Shown piece by piece: positions 63,446-64,000 of a stretch of 64,000 nt of DNA. The first letter of the stretch is position 1. Each line of letters starts with the position of its first letter. The DNA comes from Anoplopoma fimbria (Eukaryota > Chordata > Actinopteri > Perciformes > Anoplopomatidae), in assembly GCF_027596085.1 (NCBI RefSeq), contig NC_072465.1, positions 5,454,102 to 5,518,101 on the forward strand. Reading direction: 5' to 3'. The notes beneath the pieces were generated by a model, which was given only the letters and a program-made list of their open reading frames with translations, was not told where the DNA came from and made no database searches. Position numbers and translations under genes: made by a program.

Positions 63446-64000
63446 TATGTGTGTGTGTGCGTGCTGCAGTGTGAGTATGTTTCGTGAGAATTGGGAAAGA
63501 ATGACGAGAAGGTAGTTCATTTGTGTTGTGAAAATCTGTACTTCTAAAAAGATTCTTTGTAGAGTGATGGGGGCCATGGTGTTAATGCCCCCCCACCCCA
63601 GAGAAGAAATTATGTATAATTGTGGGCGGAAAGCTATATGGCATAGAAGGGCAGTTTCTTCAAAAGCTCATATTAGACAGAGAGTGAGAGAGAGACACTC
63701 AGAGATAGCCAGAGTGCACACAGGGTTTAATAGGATGTGCGTCAGGGCAGGTACTAAATAACAGGAAGAGACAAGGGGTGTACACACTTTATTAAGTACA
63801 GGGGTGTGTTTCATGACAATTCTAAATGTTTGAAAGCACTGCTCTTTAATGACTACACAATTTGTAACTGTAAACAAAACGTAAAGTTTAATTTCAAAGC
63901 AACACACACAGACGCTAAGTGTCAAAATTGGGATGTTGTGTATTCAGATTGAAGCTGCTAAATCATCCTTCATGTTGCCATTTCAATATAATTAAATGAA
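62460..64000. other. Non-coding right edge
   Basis: No coding exon is seen. If the exon ending at 62459 is real, this is its first intron. It contains the GT array at 63361. Confidence 0.4.
63361..63441. repeat. (GT)n microsatellite
   Basis: About 40 GT units, followed by a short imperfect extension to about 63460. Confidence 0.97.

Overview
The window is a piece of a ray-finned fish nuclear chromosome. It probably comes from a spiny-rayed (percomorph-type) teleost. The evidence is spliced vertebrate genes with GT-AG introns, abundant long (CA)n/(TG)n microsatellites, and several repeat types I recognise as widespread in teleosts. The exact species cannot be told.

The centre (about 8.0-42.0 kb) carries three complete protein genes in tandem on the minus strand. 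Transcription runs from high to low coordinates: uba3 (CDS 41908-37249), tmf1 (35742-27047) and eogt (24479-9289). I rebuilt every coding exon with matching splice phases. The predicted proteins are 462, 1154 and 525 residues, close to the human lengths as I recall them (463, 1093, 527). The order EOGT-TMF1-UBA3 is the same as on human 3p14.1. The genes are close together: about 0.6 kb separates uba3 from tmf1 and about 0.5 kb separates tmf1 from eogt. Their products act in separate processes: UBA3 in NEDD8 activation, TMF1 in Golgi vesicle capture, and EOGT in O-GlcNAc addition to EGF repeats in the ER.

The most unusual part is eogt intron 11 (10990-17037). It holds four intact tRNA-Glu(CTC) genes. 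Three lie on the minus strand inside tandem duplications of about 1.4-1.7 kb, and the fourth lies on the plus strand in an inverted partial copy. Two half-tRNA relics sit in the same units. More tRNA-Glu and tRNA-Arg(ACG) relics lie in eogt intron 6 and tmf1 intron 11.

The left flank (1-8 kb) is non-coding. It has a near-perfect RE1/NRSE (REST site) at 5762-5782, a CTCF-like site at 7727-7746, and a GC-rich segment ending in a strong minus-strand splice donor at 4002. That segment could be the non-coding first exon of the next gene, which in human synteny would be TAFA4. The right flank (42-62 kb) is a gene-poor stretch with degenerate teleost repeats, an RFX X-box-like site, a 15-bp-arm hairpin and very long CA/TG arrays. 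At 62.1-62.46 kb there is a possible plus-strand first exon that I cannot assign. I found no bacterial, viral or clearly novel multi-gene system.
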